Origin: Letharia columbiana
Taxonomy: Eukaryota > Ascomycota > Lecanoromycetes > Lecanorales > Parmeliaceae
Direction: 5' to 3'
Assembly (NCBI RefSeq): GCF_014066305.1
Contig: NW_023501045.1
Span: 493,501 to 557,500, forward strand
Length of the DNA stretch: 64,000 nucleotides
Numbering within the stretch: the stretch's first letter is position 1; every line of letters starts with the position of its first letter. The position numbers and the translations under genes are program-made. Under the pieces are notes generated by a model that did not search any database, had not been told where the DNA came from, and saw only the letters and a program-made list of their open reading frames with translations. Shown here piece after piece: positions 13,644 to 27,308 of this stretch.

Positions 13644-16600
13644 TTTAATTTAATATAGATTTTAAGACGAAAAGCCTCTTTTACTAAAGTAGTAATATTT
13701 TTACAAATATATATTTATATTTAAATCGATTTAAAAAGTTTTATTTTATAAATATAAAATATATAAAGTTATTAGATTAAGTATAATAGTTAAATATTAT
13801 TAATTAAGCGTAATAAATAGAATAATAATTAAAATATCTTATTCTTAACTTAGAATAGTTTTTCTTTTATTTATTATATATTTTCTTTTTATAAAAACTA
13901 TATCTAGACTTTAATAATACTATATTATTATTTATAAGCTTATATCTTATTATAATTATCTAAGAAACTATATATCTTTCGATTATAAAGTAATTTTTTT
14001 TATATAAAATATATATAATTAAGCCGCTAGATATTAGTTAATAATTTTCTTTATTTATAATTACTAGAGAGTAAATTATATTATTAAAATTGCTCGCTAA
14101 TTTTATCTTTATAGCTTCTTAAAGTATTTATAATATAAAGATTTAAATTCGAAGCGAATTAATCGATTTTGAAGCTATATAAATTAAGATCTTCTTTACT
14201 ACTCGAGTAAATATAATTTAAAAAATAATTAAATTTATTAACTTCTATAATTCGCGGATTTCCTTTAATATATAAGCTTTAAAGTTTAATTAATAATAAT
14301 TTAATTAACGCGTATAATTAATTTACTATTTAATTTAAATATATATAATTAATATAACTACGCACTTTTCTTATTTATAGTTATACTTCTTAAACTTCGC
14401 GTATAATCTTCTAATTTTTACCTTCGCGAAGTCTTATCTTTACTTCGCTTCGATAATTTAAACGAGCCTAGATTAGTAGTTAATAAATTATTAAGAATTT
14501 TCTAAGCTTCTATAACTATCGAGTTAATAACTTTAATAAGTAATAATATTATATATTAACGAATTATATTTAATATTATAATTAATTATCGTATTAAGAG
14601 ATATAGCGCTATTAAGCATATACTTACTTTATAAAAATAATATTATTAATTTAATTTAACTATAGAATATAAAGAAAATAATTTTATTTTTTTTAGATAT
14701 AGATAATATCGTAATAAACGAGTATATTATAATATAATTACTATAATAATAAAAAGAATTTTTAAGAAAGAAGAGGGTAGATTAGAAAAGAATAATATTA
14801 AATATTTATTATCGAGCTAACTAATATTATATAATTAAAATCTTATTAAAATAAAATACTATTTAAAGATAGATTAAGTTTAAACGTTAATTAGAAAGCT
14901 AACTAAAAAAAGAGATTAACTTCTTTTTTATTAATACATATCGTAGAGCTATATATAAGCGCTTCTTTTTATATTTTAAATATATTTTAGATATTTATAA
15001 TTATATATATACGCCCTCTCTCGTATTCCGTATATATTTCGTATATTTCGATATTCTTTATATACGCGATATATCTATTAAAGATAATCTTATTAATCTA
15101 ATTAATTTCTATTTAATCTCACATTTATCAATTATAAGAAGAGCTCTTTATTTCAATATTATAACTTTACTAATTTATTATTCTTAAACGCTAAACCGCG
15201 TATAGCTTATAATTAATTTACTTATTTTCTTCTCTCCTTCTATTCTAAAAACAGAAGAAGATATTATTCCTTTTTCGCCTTCGCCTATAACGAATTAATT
15301 ATTATTTTTATAAGATTAAAGATATCGACTTAAAGACGATATCACTTAATTAAAAGCGGAGAACGCGATACTTTAATATTTTAACGCTTAAGTAAAAGAT
15401 ATTATAATATTACTTAAATAAGAGAGAGCTATATTAATAAGAAAGATTTTAATATTTAAGAATAGTTTTAGCGTAGCGAAAGATTTAATCTCTATATATA
15501 GAAGATTTAGATAATAACTAGTTTAGCTAATTAAATTATTAAAGCGCTTAAATTAAATTTCAATTCTATATTAATATCTAATAAAATAGATTTAATAATT
15601 TTAAGATATTAATATACGCTCTTATTAATGTAATTAGCGATTAAAATATTAATTAAAAAAATATAATTTTTAATTCTAATATTTAAAATAATATAGCGGC
15701 GAATAAGTAATATTAAAGCGAATTAAATATATATTATATTAAGTAGAAAAGCGTTAATAGCTAGATTAATTAGAGTTTCAAATTAATAAAGTTAAATACT
15801 AATTCTATATTAATATTATTATATATTCTTAAATATATAATCGCTAATTATAACGCTAATTAGAAAAAATTAATCTCTAATTTAAAATATCGAGAATAAT
15901 ATAGCGATATATTATTAAAGTGGTATAAGTTATTAAAGTAATATAAGTTTCTATTATAGCGAGAAAATAGGATTTATATATTAAATATTAATCCCGTTTT
16001 ATTTCTAATATTTTATTTATTTATATATTTCTTTTAATTCCTTTTTAAACGTCTTAATCTTATAATATTAATTAAACCTTTATTTAGCGTAAGTCTAACT
16101 TCCTTAATTAATAATACTTAGTATAAAATATCGATAAATATATTTTAATATAAAGGTAGTAATAAATCTTACTTTCTTTTTAATATTAATAATAAAAAAT
16201 GATAAATATAGTAATAAATAAAGATAATATAGATTATATAAAATTAGTTTAAACTTAATAACGATCGTTAGCCTATTTATTAGAGTTTAGAAATTAGAAA
16301 ATTCTAGAAGTAAATATAATTTAACGAATATACGCTTATCGATTTCGAAGAATTATATATTATTTATTATTACTGCGATAAGATTCTAATTTATTTATTT
16401 ATAGATTATAAAATAAGCGATATAATAATATATATTAAGTCTAAGAAATATATTAAGAAATCTAATTTAAGTAGTTTATAATAAACGAATCTAGTCGATA
16501 GTTATAAAAATTAGATATATTTCTAAACTAGACGATATAGATTATTAATAAATAAAATAATAAATAGAATATCTAATTTACTATTTACTCTAGAAAAGAT

Positions 16601-19289
16601 AATATTAAGATTCTCTTATAATACTAGAAAATCGAAAGCTTATACGCGAAAATTTCTTAAAATAATTTTATCGCTAAATCGTAAATATTAGTATTCTATT
16701 TACAATTATTAATAATTCTAAAATATTATAACTCTTACACTATTTCGATTTTAATATATAATTAAAATCGATATTTATTATAAAGAATCGGCTAATAAGA
16801 AAAGCTATAGAGCTAGAGATAAGACTATTAAAGAATTTACTAGCCGATAATATTAAAGTCTCTTTAGTTTTAAATTATTAATTATCTTATAATTGTTAAT
16901 TATTTATAATAATTCTAGTCTTTTTTATTAATATTAACTAATAATAGTATAAAGTTCTTATAGACTTTAAGTATATCGAAGATAAATATACTAGCTAGAA
17001 ACTTATAAGTATTATTAATTTAATTCTTATAGAATATAAGATTTAATTTTATATACTTAAACTTATAACTAATAACGTTAATAATAATAATACACTCTTT
17101 AATAATTTAGTTACTTATCTTTCTATTTCTATAATAAATAACTCGCTTAATATTAGAGAATTTAAGTTTCTAAATTATTTATAATATATTCTTTATATAG
17201 TATATATTATTTAACTAATTTTAAAAGAACTTTTAGATAATATTAAAATTATTTTAATAAATAAGAAATTTTAGAGAAGCTAAGATAATAAAGAAGATAA
17301 GAACTAAGTTCGAGTAAATATAGTCGATTTATCGATAACTCTAATAAAGATATAATATTTCTTATTATTATTCTAATTATTATATTATTAATTATATTAA
17401 GATTCGAAAAATCGTTATATATATTAATATTAGCGGCTAGCGTAAAGAGATCTTTTTTATATTATAAATTAAATGACTTTAAAATAAAAATATTTTAATA
17501 TTAGATGAATATTAACTTTCTAAAGAGGAGTAATATCATTAGAGACGCTCTTTTAAGCTCTTTTAGAATATTAAAACTCGCTAAAATTTAACTTATTAGA
17601 TATTAATCCGCGCTCTACTTCTTTATATCGATATTATATACTTTTTAAAGAATAGATTAACTATCTATTTAAGATTAAGTAATAAAGAATAATTATAAAT
17701 AGAAACTATAGTCTAGACGTTTAAATAATTTTTAATTAATTTCTAATAAATTTAATATTTAATTTAGCTTATTAGGCCTTTTTATAAATTTATAAAGTTA
17801 ATAAATAGAGAAAAGAAGACTATAATTCACTACGTCTTTAATATCTATAATTATTTATTTAATTATATAGATAAAGAGCTCGAAAAATTGAGAAGAAAGA
17901 GAGTTTCTTAGAAAAAAGAACTTCTTAAAACTCTTAAAGCGATTCGCGAGAAATTAACTATCTATTATAATCGAACTTAATTAGATTTAAACTATTTATA
18001 TAAATAAGTTACGCTTTTATATTTAAGTTATAATAATATAAAGTTAAAGAAATTAAATTAGAAGATTAATACTAAAAAAAAACTATAAGTAGAGATTTAC
18101 TAAAAAGCGCTTAAAAAAATATTTTAAAATTATTAAAATATTAATATAAGTAGTTAATTGTAAAGAGCTAAGCGAATAAGTTAGTTAAATAAAAATATGC
18201 TTGATTAAATAATAGAATTCGAGATTAAGAATTTAGATAATAAGAATAAATATAATTAGCTTTAGTAATATAGAAGAAATAATAAGTTTTCTAGTTATTA
18301 TTCTAGTTATAATCTTGCTTCTAACCTTTATAAAGCTTCTTTTAATAATCTAGCGAATCTCTCGATCTTAGAGTAATAGAAGAAATTAAAGTCTAAATAC
18401 GCTATAATTACTCGAATAGCTTATAATATTCTTTATTCTCCCGCGAGGGCTATTATATATAAGCGGTGCTTTTTAATAGCTAAAAGATATTATAGTACTT
18501 AGAAGTATTATTTATTAGCGATATTTTATACTCTAATAATAATTCTTTATATAGAGTATCGAGAAAATAAATTTAAATAGATTAGACTTAATCTTAAAGG
18601 AGATCTTAGTATATCGAATTAAATTAAAAGAGCTAATAGTACTTTATATAAAAACTTAATTAACGTTCGTAATAATTATATTAGCGAAGATAATAAGTTT
18701 ATAGAAAGTACTTCGATAAATCTAATATTTATAAGTTTATTAAGATATATTATTAACACTCTATAATATATAGAGAAATAATCGATAAGCTTATAATTAG
18801 AGAGAATTAATAATAATAGATTTAATCTCGACAAAGAGGTTTAAGATAACTCGAGAAGCGAATTTATTTATAAATAATTAATAAGTTTAATTAGATAAAG
18901 ATAAATTTAAGATATTTAAAAGAATTAAGATAGAGTAGAATAGAAGAGTAGATTAGAGTTTAAGAGAAAAATGAATATAAAGTTTATTAAGCTTATTTAA
19001 CGCGTTAAGATAAATATATAAATAGAGATAATTATAGAATTTTATTCTTATAATATTTAAAGATTTAAAATTTAGAATATTCTTTTATATTATAATTTTA
19101 AGAAGAAGAATAGAGATACTTATAGTTCTAATTATTATTCTAATTATTAATATTAATAAAAAGATAAATAGCTATATTAAATTACTCTTTATATTCCCTC
19201 TCTCTTAATAAAGAAGAATAAATATATTCTATATATCTTAGTCGGATTATTCTATAAATATAGAAATCTCAGTAGAGATATCTTATACA

Positions 19290-19450
19290 TATATTATTTC
19301 ATAGTATAATCCCATAGATATACCATACCGTGGGATATCCCGCCAAGATCCCGAACCCATACCAGAAAAATGGTATGATATTCGACCCTACTCATACTAT
19401 ACCCGGATACGATATAATATCACTTAATATGAAATATTTTATGAAATATA
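19290..19450. repeat. Less-mutated island inside the AT block
   Basis: Around 19,300-19,440 the sequence abruptly contains normal CpA, TpG and GG/CC words, for example GGGATATCCCGCCAAGATCC, and then falls back to AT-rich sequence. It includes a small perfect hairpin, CATACCA/TGGTATG with a 6-nt loop, at 19358-19377. It may be a later insertion or a short unique segment that escaped RIP. No coding potential is visible. Confidence 0.55.
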
Positions 19451-22400
19451 TTATATCTTTTCGATTATTAAACGTAGTTATAATATAAGATAATTAGCTA
19501 TAAACGCTTAAAGTACTTAATTTAAGATTATTATTAAGTATTAATATTCTAAATAATCGAATATTAGATATTAAAAAACGAGGTCTTCGAAGTTAAATTT
19601 AAGTACTTATAATAAGTCTCTAGACCTTTAAAGAGGCCTTGAAAAGTATTTATTCGCTATTCATCTATTATATTCTTATAGAAATCTCGTATATCGTCGA
19701 TCTTATTTATAATTATATCGTCTAATTCTTAATTTAACTATCTTCTTTTCTTCGGCGAGATCTTATTCTTAAGAGAATTATCGAGTAACTATTTATTATA
19801 CTTATTAACGATCTTATTTATTTTACTCGCTTTATTAAAAAGTAGATATAAAGCTAATTTAATATATAATCGATTAGAATTTCGTTATATAGAGCTCTCT
19901 TATAACGTATTAGCGTATTTATATAAATCTTTTATAAAATACTTAATTGAGTAATAATTATTTTAATAGATATTAAGTAATAAATAAAAGATCTCTTTAA
20001 TATTCTTAAAAAATCGAATATTAAGAGAAATATATCTAAAGAGATAGTCGAAGTTAAATATAGAATTATATCGCTTTTAAAATATAATTTTTATTTCGCT
20101 ATTAAGATACTCGTTAAATAAATTAATCTCTTTTTATTTATCTAGTTAATTAATAATATTAATAAGAAAGTTAAAAAGAATAATTCAGACTAGCTTACTA
20201 TTAATAGCACTATCTTCGCTATTAGAATTAATATAATATTTTTATTAAAGTATTAATTTCGCGTAATTATAGAAACTAAATTTATAAAAATATAGATATA
20301 TTCGATTTAAAGTATAAGAAATTAAGTCGATATTATTTTACTTAATTTTATACTTTAAAATAAGATAGAGCTTTATACTTTATAAGAACTTTTTATAATT
20401 TTAATAAGTAATATTCTCTTTATTCTCGAGTATTTTAATAAATAAATCGTTTTATATAGAAATTACGATCTTATTTATCTTTTTAATTATATAAGTAGCG
20501 AGCTATTTCTCTATTATAGTATAACTCTATTTATTATTATATAATAAGATATATATCTAAAGTATTATAATTATATAGGTCTAAAATAAGTATATAAGAA
20601 ACTTATTAAGTATCTAAAAGTTATTCTTTTTAGACGATCTTATATTCTTACGATCTTAGAAATCTTACGTATATCGTAGATATAAGAAATTATTAAATAT
20701 ATATATATTCTTTAATTTTCGATTACGTTTATTACTCGCTATTAATTTCGAGCTGAAGTTAATATTATTAATCTTTTTTAAATTAAGTAATAAAGTACTT
20801 ATCTAATATATCTTATAAATAATCGTAAGATAGATTATTTTAATATAAAATAAGATCGATATAAGTATTAATTAAGTTATTCGATTATAATTAGAAATCT
20901 CTTACTTCGTATAACGTCGTTTAATACTTTATAGATAAGAGAATATAAGCTAATTACTATATATAAGATATAAATTAATATCTTAATAAGAATTCTCTTA
21001 TTCGAGTTCGATTTATTTAAAATAAATATTTTTAAATATCTTAATATTATCTTTTATAGTACTCTTATTAATATTAATAAAATTAAGCGAGTAATTAACG
21101 ATTTTCTATAAAGATAGCTTATTAATATAAGATATAGAATTAACTAGCGATAGTTTATCTTTATATAATTATTTTTATTATATAGGAAAAGTATTATAAA
21201 TAGCGATATTTATAAGATAATCGATATATTACCGCTATTAGCCTATAACTTTTTTATTATTATAAATTATTAAAGAGATTAATTTATTTTTTAGCGAACT
21301 TTATTCTTATATAGTTTAGATATCTCTAATATATAAAGTATACGTAGAGATTTAAAATAGTTTATTATTAAGGCTTTAAGCTTATAGAAAGATATATTAT
21401 CTTCTTAAATTATATAATCGATGATTATTAACTTTAGCTTTTTATTACTATTTATCCTCTATTTCTTAACTCTTTATATTTATTTTAAATTATTATACTA
21501 AATATAATAGTTATTAAAACGATTAATATACTTAATTACTTTACTATCTAAATCGCTACTTTTCTTAATATATCGTAGAATTTCTTAATAGCGAATAATT
21601 AGTCTAAGTTGATTATAAAGCTTAAGAATTAATCGTTTAACTTTATGCGAATATATAAGAATATTTAATTAGATAGAGATCGAATTAGCCTTAGTCTTCT
21701 ACTATTAAAAATATATAATATTAAAAACTATTATAATAGAATTAAGTTAAGATTATAGGAATTTTTTATTCTTCTTTATATACTAAGACTATATTATAAT
21801 CGATAAAAATCGACTAATATATAATACTTTCTTTTTAATACTCTTTAATAGCCCTTTTAATTTTATATTATAAAGCCTCTTTAAGTTAATATTCTTATTT
21901 TATCTCTTAAAAAGATCTAAGTTATTAATAGCGAGAACCTCTCTTCGTAGTAACTTCGAAATTTACTTTATTCTTTCTAGCGAGGCCTTCTAACGACTTA
22001 ATAAGATATATTTAATAAACTTATTAGTCGAATTATTCTTTAGTATAATATTAAATAAAAGATTGACTTTAATATAGAGTTTTACGAGAAAATTACGCTA
22101 TAAAGATTTATCTCGTAAGAGGTTTTTTTAATAATAGTTTTATATATCTTTTATTAAGTCGTAGAGACTTAGTTCTAACTCTTTTATTATATTTATTATA
22201 TTCTAAATCTTTCTAATCTTTATCTTTCTTATCTTTCTCTTCTTAGCTATATTAATTATCTTCGATAAAATATTATTTTTACTTCTCTCTTTAGAATAAA
22301 ATGTAAATATAAAGGACTAAGAGATTATTAGCGAATATTTAATAATAGATAAAGTAGACTTTATAGCGATAATAGATAGATTAGATATTAATTAATAATA

Positions 22401-23202
22401 TAGAAAATAATTAAAAGTAAAATCTACTTAATAAGATCTAAAGATTCTTATTAAGATCTCGCTAAGACCTCGATAAGACCTCGATAAGACCTCTTCTTAA
22501 TAAGATCTCTTTTATATTTAAATTAATTATTCTTTATTAATTTATCTTTTTATTTTATTAGTCTTCTAATTAGTTATAATCTTCTTTCTCTTCTTATTTA
22601 ATATTATTTAAATTAAAGTTATTATATATAATAGATCTACTATACTTTATCTTATCGTATTATTCTTTTAAATAAATCTCGCGTATAAAGATTTATTAAT
22701 AAATTATTTAACGATATATTTCTAATATAATCTAATTATCTAATATATTATATATAGAAAGTATAATTATAAAGCTCTATTATCATTTTAATCTTTTTTA
22801 TATAATCTTATATAAGAAGATTCTACTAAAAATTCTTAAAATAAAGAGAAATATTATTTAACTTTTAATCTTTTTTAATAAGAAATATATTAATTACTAA
22901 TAGATTTAAAGTCTAATATCTTTTATTATTTTCTTAGAATTATAGCGTTAAGATAATTAAGTAATATTTAATTAAATCGTTTATAACGATAACGTAGATC
23001 TTTCTATATTTAAAGACGTCTTTTTCTATATTTTATATATTTATAAGAGACTTCGACGTCGTATAAGATATTCTTATTTATCGATATCGCCGTTATTAAT
23101 ATCTAACTTTATATTAAAAGAATAAATTATCTCCGCTTCGCTCTCCGCTCTACTCTTCGTAAGTTTAATTACTTATTTATTTATATATATCGTTATAGCG
23201 AT

Positions 23203-23206
23203 ACTC

Positions 23207-23240
<34 letters not shown>

Positions 23241-23255
23241 TTTATTTATTTATAC
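23203..23255. repeat. TTAC/TTTA microsatellite
   Basis: A run of CTTA units (TACTTACTTACTTACTTACT and onward) passes into TTTA units before ending near TATACTTATCG. This is a simple tetranucleotide repeat in RIP-affected DNA. Confidence 0.85.
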
Positions 23256-23820
23256 TTATCGCCGCGACGACTTATTACCGCGGCGACTCTTATAAGCCTA
23301 GTCGTTTAAAAAATAGAAGGAGATTATAATATCTAATCGAAGTAATAAACTAATTAATAAGACTATATATTTTTTTTAATACGCTATATCGTCGATTCGG
23401 CGAGTATTATAGCGATTACCTCGAGAATTAATATACTATAAAGAAATTTCTATATAGTACTACGCGTTTATTAAGATATACGATATTTTTAAATATTAGT
23501 ATCGCTACTATAGCTAAGTTAGCTAAGTTTTTTAATAGAATAAAATTAAAAATCTACTTCTTAATTATTATATTATAGCTTCTAATTTAATAAGAGCCTA
23601 TTTAACTATTTATTTAACTTTTTTCAAGAATTTCAAAAAAGGCTATATCACGTAGATGCGTATTTTTATTAAGAATTATATATACACAGGGTGTAAATAT
23701 TACATATCGGGCAATACACCAAAAAAATAAGTCTTGATAGGGTTTTCTACTCAGACCCACCTTAAGGCCGATGGGGCCAAGCTGAGACTACGACGGTCGA
23801 GGGGGTACTCGATAGAGAAA

Positions 23821-23982
23821 TTATTTAAGGTCTCTAATTAGTCAATTGAGTAGTAGAAAGGTCTAGAAAGTTACGTACACACATATATAGTTGTTATTAT
23901 TGTTATTTCGTAGATTTTTAATATTTAATAGAAGAGTATACCGCTCTATCAGCTTCTTTCTCTATAAAATAAGATATATTTC
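23821..23982 (+). repeat. 5' LTR core, lightly mutated
   Basis: This copy keeps CpA and TpG words such as GTACACACATATAT and GTCAATTGAG, which read ATATATA-like and GTTAATTAAA in the partner copy at 25866-26039. It is therefore the less RIP-mutated copy of the pair. It lies next to a GC-richer stretch at 23,740-23,810 that also looks little mutated. Confidence 0.65.
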
Positions 23983-23984
23983 AG

Positions 23985-24030
23985 TACTCGTGGTATCCAG
24001 AAGTGAGTTCCCACGCTAAAATTTAGCGCC
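23985..24030 (+). repeat. Inverted repeat arm A (PBS-adjacent)
   Basis: The segment from TACTCGTGGTATCCAGAAG to TTTAGCGCC is matched in reverse complement by 26085-26128, about 41 of 44 aligned bases identical with one 2-bp gap. It lies immediately downstream of the first LTR, over the presumed primer-binding site. Confidence 0.75.
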
Positions 24031-25319
24031 TTAGCAGGGTCTCCCCGTAAATAGCTATATTTACTTTATTATTTACTCCACCATATTTAATTATATATAT
24101 ATATATTTAATAGTCTTATATAATATTAAGATTAATTTAGAGCTTAAAGTAGTTATAGCTATATATAGATTATTATATCGTAAAAGTTTTAAGATTATTA
24201 AGCGAAGAATAGAGATAAATAAGAGATTTACTATTATATTAATATAGAGAGTAATTAATAAAATCGATAATAAAGACTTTTATAATATTCTAATATATCT
24301 ATAAAATATTAATTATTCTAGAGCTCTAATTCGAATAAAAAATTAATTAGACCTCTTAAAGATAATACGCTAAACTATTTTTAAGTACTTTTAAATTTCT
24401 TATTAAAAGGCTATATAGTAAGAGAATATTAATATTTTTAAAGTAAATAAAAAATAAAAGCGAGATAAGAATAAACTATAGTTATTAATCTTATAATCTA
24501 TACTTATAAAAATAGCTCTTTAATATATATATTAAATTAAAAATAATTATATTATAAAGTATATTAAGCGAAGAATCGAGTAGAAGAAATTATAATTAAA
24601 CTATTTCGAAGAATATTAATAAGATAATCTCTATATTTAGATTCTTAAAGAATTAAATAAAGAATCTATCTTTATTATAAGTAATAAATATTATTATAAA
24701 ATTTATAATAATAATTATAAGAGACGACGAATTTTTATAGAGAAGAGAAAGAATATTAAAACTATAGCTATCGTCGATAACTTAATTTAATTTATATAAA
24801 TATATTAAGCCTTCTATTCTATAAAGTTTAATATTAATTTATAATATTATTAACTAGTATAGACGATAGCTGAAAGACGTAAACTGGAGGCTAAAATTAT
24901 TTTAAAAAATTACGAATAGAAGGAAGTAATAAAGAAAAAAAGATATTTTATAGAAATTCTCGAAACTCTTAAATATACTCTTATCGAGGTAAGTTTTAAT
25001 ACTATCTTTTATTAAGAAATTATTAATAAATATTAGAATAAGAATCGATATATTACTACTTATAATCGTTTTTTTAAGAAGAGTAGCGAAAGGAAATATA
25101 ATAAGAGTATAAAAAAATTATATATTATAGTATAAGTCTTTAAGTATATATCTTCTTTAATATTTAAAGATTACGATATTAACGATAAATAATATAGAGA
25201 TTATATTCTATTAGCTCGTTTATATAAATACGCTAAGAAAGTTATAGTTAGAAACTCTAATAAGAATATATAAATAATTAAGAATAAAACCCCCCCCCCT
25301 ATTTAAAAAAACAAACTCC

Positions 25320-25735
<416 letters not shown>

Positions 25736-25865
25736 ATTATAAACTAGAAAGACCTTATCGTCTAGTAAAGTAACTTCGATAAGAGATGTTTAAGAGGTAT
25801 CGATCTATCGAAGAGCGAATATAATATTATTATCTAATTTAAGATAATAATAACTAATTAGAAAG

Positions 25866-26039
25866 TTATTTAAAATCTCTAATTAGTTAATTAAATAATC
25901 TAAATATTTAAAAAATTACTTATATATAAATATAGTTATTATTATTATTATATTCTCGATATTTTAATATTTAATAGAAGAGTAAGCCTATTAAGTAGCC
26001 CCCTCTATAAAATAACTTTATAAAATAAGATATATTTTA
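25866..26039 (+). repeat. 3' LTR core, heavily mutated
   Basis: This is the partner of 23821-23982 in direct orientation. Nearly all differences are C-to-T or G-to-A, many in CpA/TpG context. It contains a 10-12 bp local duplication (ATAAAATAACTTTATAAAATAA) absent from the other copy. It ends at the edge of the AT block. Confidence 0.65.
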
Positions 26040-26084
26040 ATACGATTTTGCGGAGAACTGAGTAGTTTAATTAGTCACTCTCCC

Positions 26085-26128
26085 GGCGCTAAGTTAGCGT
26101 GGGAACTCACTTCTGGACACCACGAGTA
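26085..26128 (-). repeat. Inverted repeat arm B
   Basis: This is the reverse complement of 23985-24030, starting GGCGCTAAGTTAGCG and ending CACGAGTA. It lies about 45 bp beyond the second LTR copy, in DNA that is no longer AT-rich. It could be the start of a second element in opposite orientation, or an assembly join. Confidence 0.7.
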
Positions 26129-26129
26129 G

Positions 26130-26207
26130 GATTTCCGGGAATTTTGGGAAATTTTTTTGGGGGTTTCCCCCGGCCTTTTTGGGGAAAAAAACACTTTTTG
26201 GGGGGGC

Positions 26208-26238
<31 letters not shown>

Positions 26239-26262
26239 TTTTTTTTGTTTTTTTTAAAATCC
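26130..26262. other. Stretched homopolymer patch at the isochore edge
   Basis: This patch consists of homopolymer runs of 3-9 identical bases in succession (GGGAATTTTGGG, TTTTTTTGGGGG, CCCCC, GGGG, AAAAAAA, GGGGGGG, a run of about 24 A, then T runs). Normal sequence resumes at ATCCACCGGCACC. Such stretching suggests poor sequence quality where the AT block meets the gene-rich DNA. Confidence 0.55.
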
Positions 26263-27308
26263 ACCGGCACCAAGTGTTGACTCAAGTGCGATCGAATGGT
26301 CATCACTTGTGACTGTGACTTGGGAGTGACTTGCTCGCAGCTTTGCCGTCTGATCTAATATAATTGTATATTTTATCATGTGCGTTTTCAACTTCCCTGC
26401 TTCACTGCTTCTTAATACTATATCCAACTCCCAGAAAGAGGGTTTGCTAGAAAAGGATTGTGAGACTCAACGCTTCAACAACGGGTCTGATCAGCAGGGG
26501 GATCTGACACCCAACGGAACACATGATCAGCGTTGGAATCGTCGGCTGTGCTTGACTTGCAGATTTCAGGCCACCAGAAAGTAACCACAGGGAAGCACAA
26601 ATGGCATGGATGTCACTGTAAAGCTTCTGAACTACAATGTTGAGGAAACAGGTAAAGCGAAATCATTCAACAGTGGGTTCACAACGACATGAACTCGTGG
26701 AAGTGGGAGATCCAATCAAACGAGGTATTTCCGAAGGTGGAGCATGTACGGAAGCTAAGAGTCGATGATAGGTATGGATTGAAAAGGCTTAGCTCACAGA
26801 TATTCAGGATGTAGAAAAAAAGTGTCGAAACATGAAGGCTGGAATCCTGGCGGACAAACTTGGAACCTTCTATGCTCAGGCATAGGAGATGTCTGAAACG
26901 TCAGTGACCGGACGAGAGTAGCTCTCAGTAAGGCATTGTGATCCTGTCCAAGGCTTCATTATATACGTAGTCTATATCGACGTGACTGTGCGTACGCGGA
27001 CGTAAACCGTGCAGCAGCATGGTAGCTCGATATGTTGATGGGAATTCCATCCTTAATGCAAGGCCTACTTGACCAGGGAAACACACGCAGGAACGTCCGC
27101 GAAAGGCGATGATAATCAGTAAGCATTGCTTCCGGATGTTCCAGAGGCCAATCGCTTTTGTGATGTACAGTCTATCCACGCTTGGTAAAGAAGCTGAAGT
27201 TCTTCTCTTTGTGGCAAGGTCATGAACCTCTCGCTTCTTTGTTCTCAGCCTAACGAACGTTGATCAGCAAGGGCTCTCAACCTCCTGAAAGAGGTATTAT
27301 CGACCTTC
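26263..27308. other. Intergenic, no gene recognised
   Basis: This is balanced-composition DNA between the AT block and the first gene. Short frames such as the one at 26925-27179 on the minus strand show no recognisable motif and no splice pattern joining them. I see no RNA gene or repeat here. Confidence 0.6.

Larger units (their letters stand above)
1..23690. repeat. AT-rich RIP-degraded transposon block
   Basis: This stretch is overwhelmingly A/T with almost no CpA or TpG dinucleotides, while TpA is abundant and the remaining C sits mostly in CpG or CpT. That is the expected product of fungal repeat-induced point mutation, which turns CpA into TpA on either strand of duplicated DNA. Stops are dense in all six frames and no reading frame of useful length survives. 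I see no intact gene, tRNA or rRNA. Internal duplications listed separately show that it was built from repeated elements before mutation. Which transposon families they were cannot be read from the decayed sequence. Confidence 0.9.

Noticed and set aside
26378..26584. Plus-strand 68-codon frame with ATG near the isochore edge
   Set aside because: It has no motif, no splice continuation and no neighbouring coding signal.
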